Shown in pieces: positions 5,051 to 5,358 of a DNA stretch of 5,358 bases. The notes under the pieces were generated by a model. That model was not told where the DNA came from and searched no databases. It was given only the letters and a program-made list of their open reading frames with translations. The position numbers were made by a program, and so were the translations under genes. The stretch is from Deltaproteobacteria bacterium (GTDB taxonomy: Bacteria > Desulfobacterota > DSM-4660 > Desulfatiglandales > HGW-15): the NCBI GenBank assembly GCA_019308525.1, contig JAFDIC010000293.1, positions 1 to 5,358 of the forward strand, read 5' to 3'. Positions within the stretch are counted from its first letter, which is position 1. Each line of letters opens with the position of its first letter.

Positions 5051-5262
5051 TTGGAACCTTTCCTTTGTGACATATGGCTTCTTCATATCGCCCGGGTGAT
5101 TTCCAAAATGTAAAGATCTGTGACCCTCCACTCATATGGCAAAAGTGGGGAAATACCTTGGTGCTTGACACACGAAGACAATGAGGATTGAGGAACGGAT
5201 CACGGAAGTCAGCGGGCTCTTCACCCGACGTTTAACTGTGGGCTGTAAGAGCACTCTTGGAA

Positions 5263-5358
5263 CTATGTTATCTTGTGGAGCACAATTCCTATATGCTTGG
5301 AGAATAGTTCGAAATCCCTGTCTGTGGTGAATATCGAAAGCTTGTTTCTGTTCGCAAT
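5263..5358 (-). CDS. C-terminal end of a PIN-domain (VapC-like) toxin, cut by the window edge
   Basis: An open frame enters from the right edge and ends with TAG at 5263-5265, giving 31 residues: IANRNKLSIFTTDRDFELFSK, then HIGIVLHKIT. This is the typical last part of PIN-domain RNases of VapC type, where an alanine-rich helix ends in IA and is followed by a short strand. The T-x-D-x-DF motif carries the last conserved acidic residues of the Mg2+ site, and the protein ends with a strand like GLxLxKI. VapC toxins usually cleave tRNA or rRNA and are paired with an upstream VapB-type antitoxin, which would lie outside the window to the right. The fragment is short, so the family call rests on about 20 informative residues. 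Confidence 0.65.
   Translation of the reverse strand: MANRNKLSIFTTDRDFELFSKHIGIVLHKIT

Larger units (their letters stand above)
4820..5262. other. stretch without a convincing gene between two TA loci
   Basis: About 440 bases lie between the BrnT-like toxin start and the end of the PIN-domain gene. They hold the BrnT promoter/operator, a 12-bp tandem duplication (5027-5050), an AAAATGTAAAGATCTGTGACCC motif that I half-recognise from repeat sequences (5105-5126), and AAGAGTGCTCTT (a short inverted repeat near 5248-5259). No ORF in any frame looks protein-like apart from the upstream extension of the toxin frame. Confidence 0.5.

Noticed and set aside
5207..5230. CGGG/CCCG hairpin downstream of the PIN-domain gene
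   Set aside because: Only 4-5 bp and no T run follows; not a convincing terminator.
1..5358. CRISPR array, rRNA, tRNA or transposase gene
   Set aside because: No regularly spaced repeats, rRNA-like segments, complete tRNA cloverleaf or transposase motifs were seen on either strand.

Overview
The window looks like accessory DNA from a mid-GC, anaerobic-type bacterium. A Desulfobacterota (deltaproteobacterial) or syntroph-like genome is my best guess. The main reason is the large Cys-rich protein with two 4Fe-4S ferredoxin motifs and an N-terminal helical region, a type I associate with sulfate reducers and syntrophs. The dense toxin-antitoxin (TA) content fits too. This assignment is inference, since no rRNA or other phylogenetic marker is present.

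Layout. Bases 1-154 are non-coding and hold the first copy of a 41-bp hairpin repeat. From 1853 down to 155 on the minus strand lie an iron-sulfur protein, a possible 26-codon small ORF and a PaaI-type hotdog thioesterase. They could be one transcript, because the small ORF ends 3 nt before the thioesterase GTG. From 2655 down to 2123 (minus) is a two-gene, translationally coupled unit: a small putative nuclease-fold toxin followed by a DUF2283 protein. About 520 bases of non-coding DNA follow (2656-3179), with a candidate promoter for that unit, the second inverted copy of the hairpin repeat and an attenuator-like set of three pairing arms. The only convincing plus-strand gene, an alpha/beta hydrolase, follows at 3180-3980. 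Its usual nucleophile Ser and catalytic His positions are occupied by His and Met.

From 4819 down to 4221 (minus) is a BrnT-like toxin with a CopG/BrnA-like antitoxin, toxin gene first. Upstream is a candidate promoter with TGTACA palindromes whose predicted transcription start falls on the toxin ATG. At the right edge (5358 to 5263, minus) the last 31 residues of a PIN-domain protein (VapC-like) enter the window.

Taken together, the right two thirds are a small defence/stress island: two apparently intact TA-like modules and the end of a third, all on the minus strand, around one unusual hydrolase. The left third is metabolic (acyl-CoA thioester hydrolysis and electron transfer). Nothing in the sequence proves that the metabolic and TA parts cooperate.
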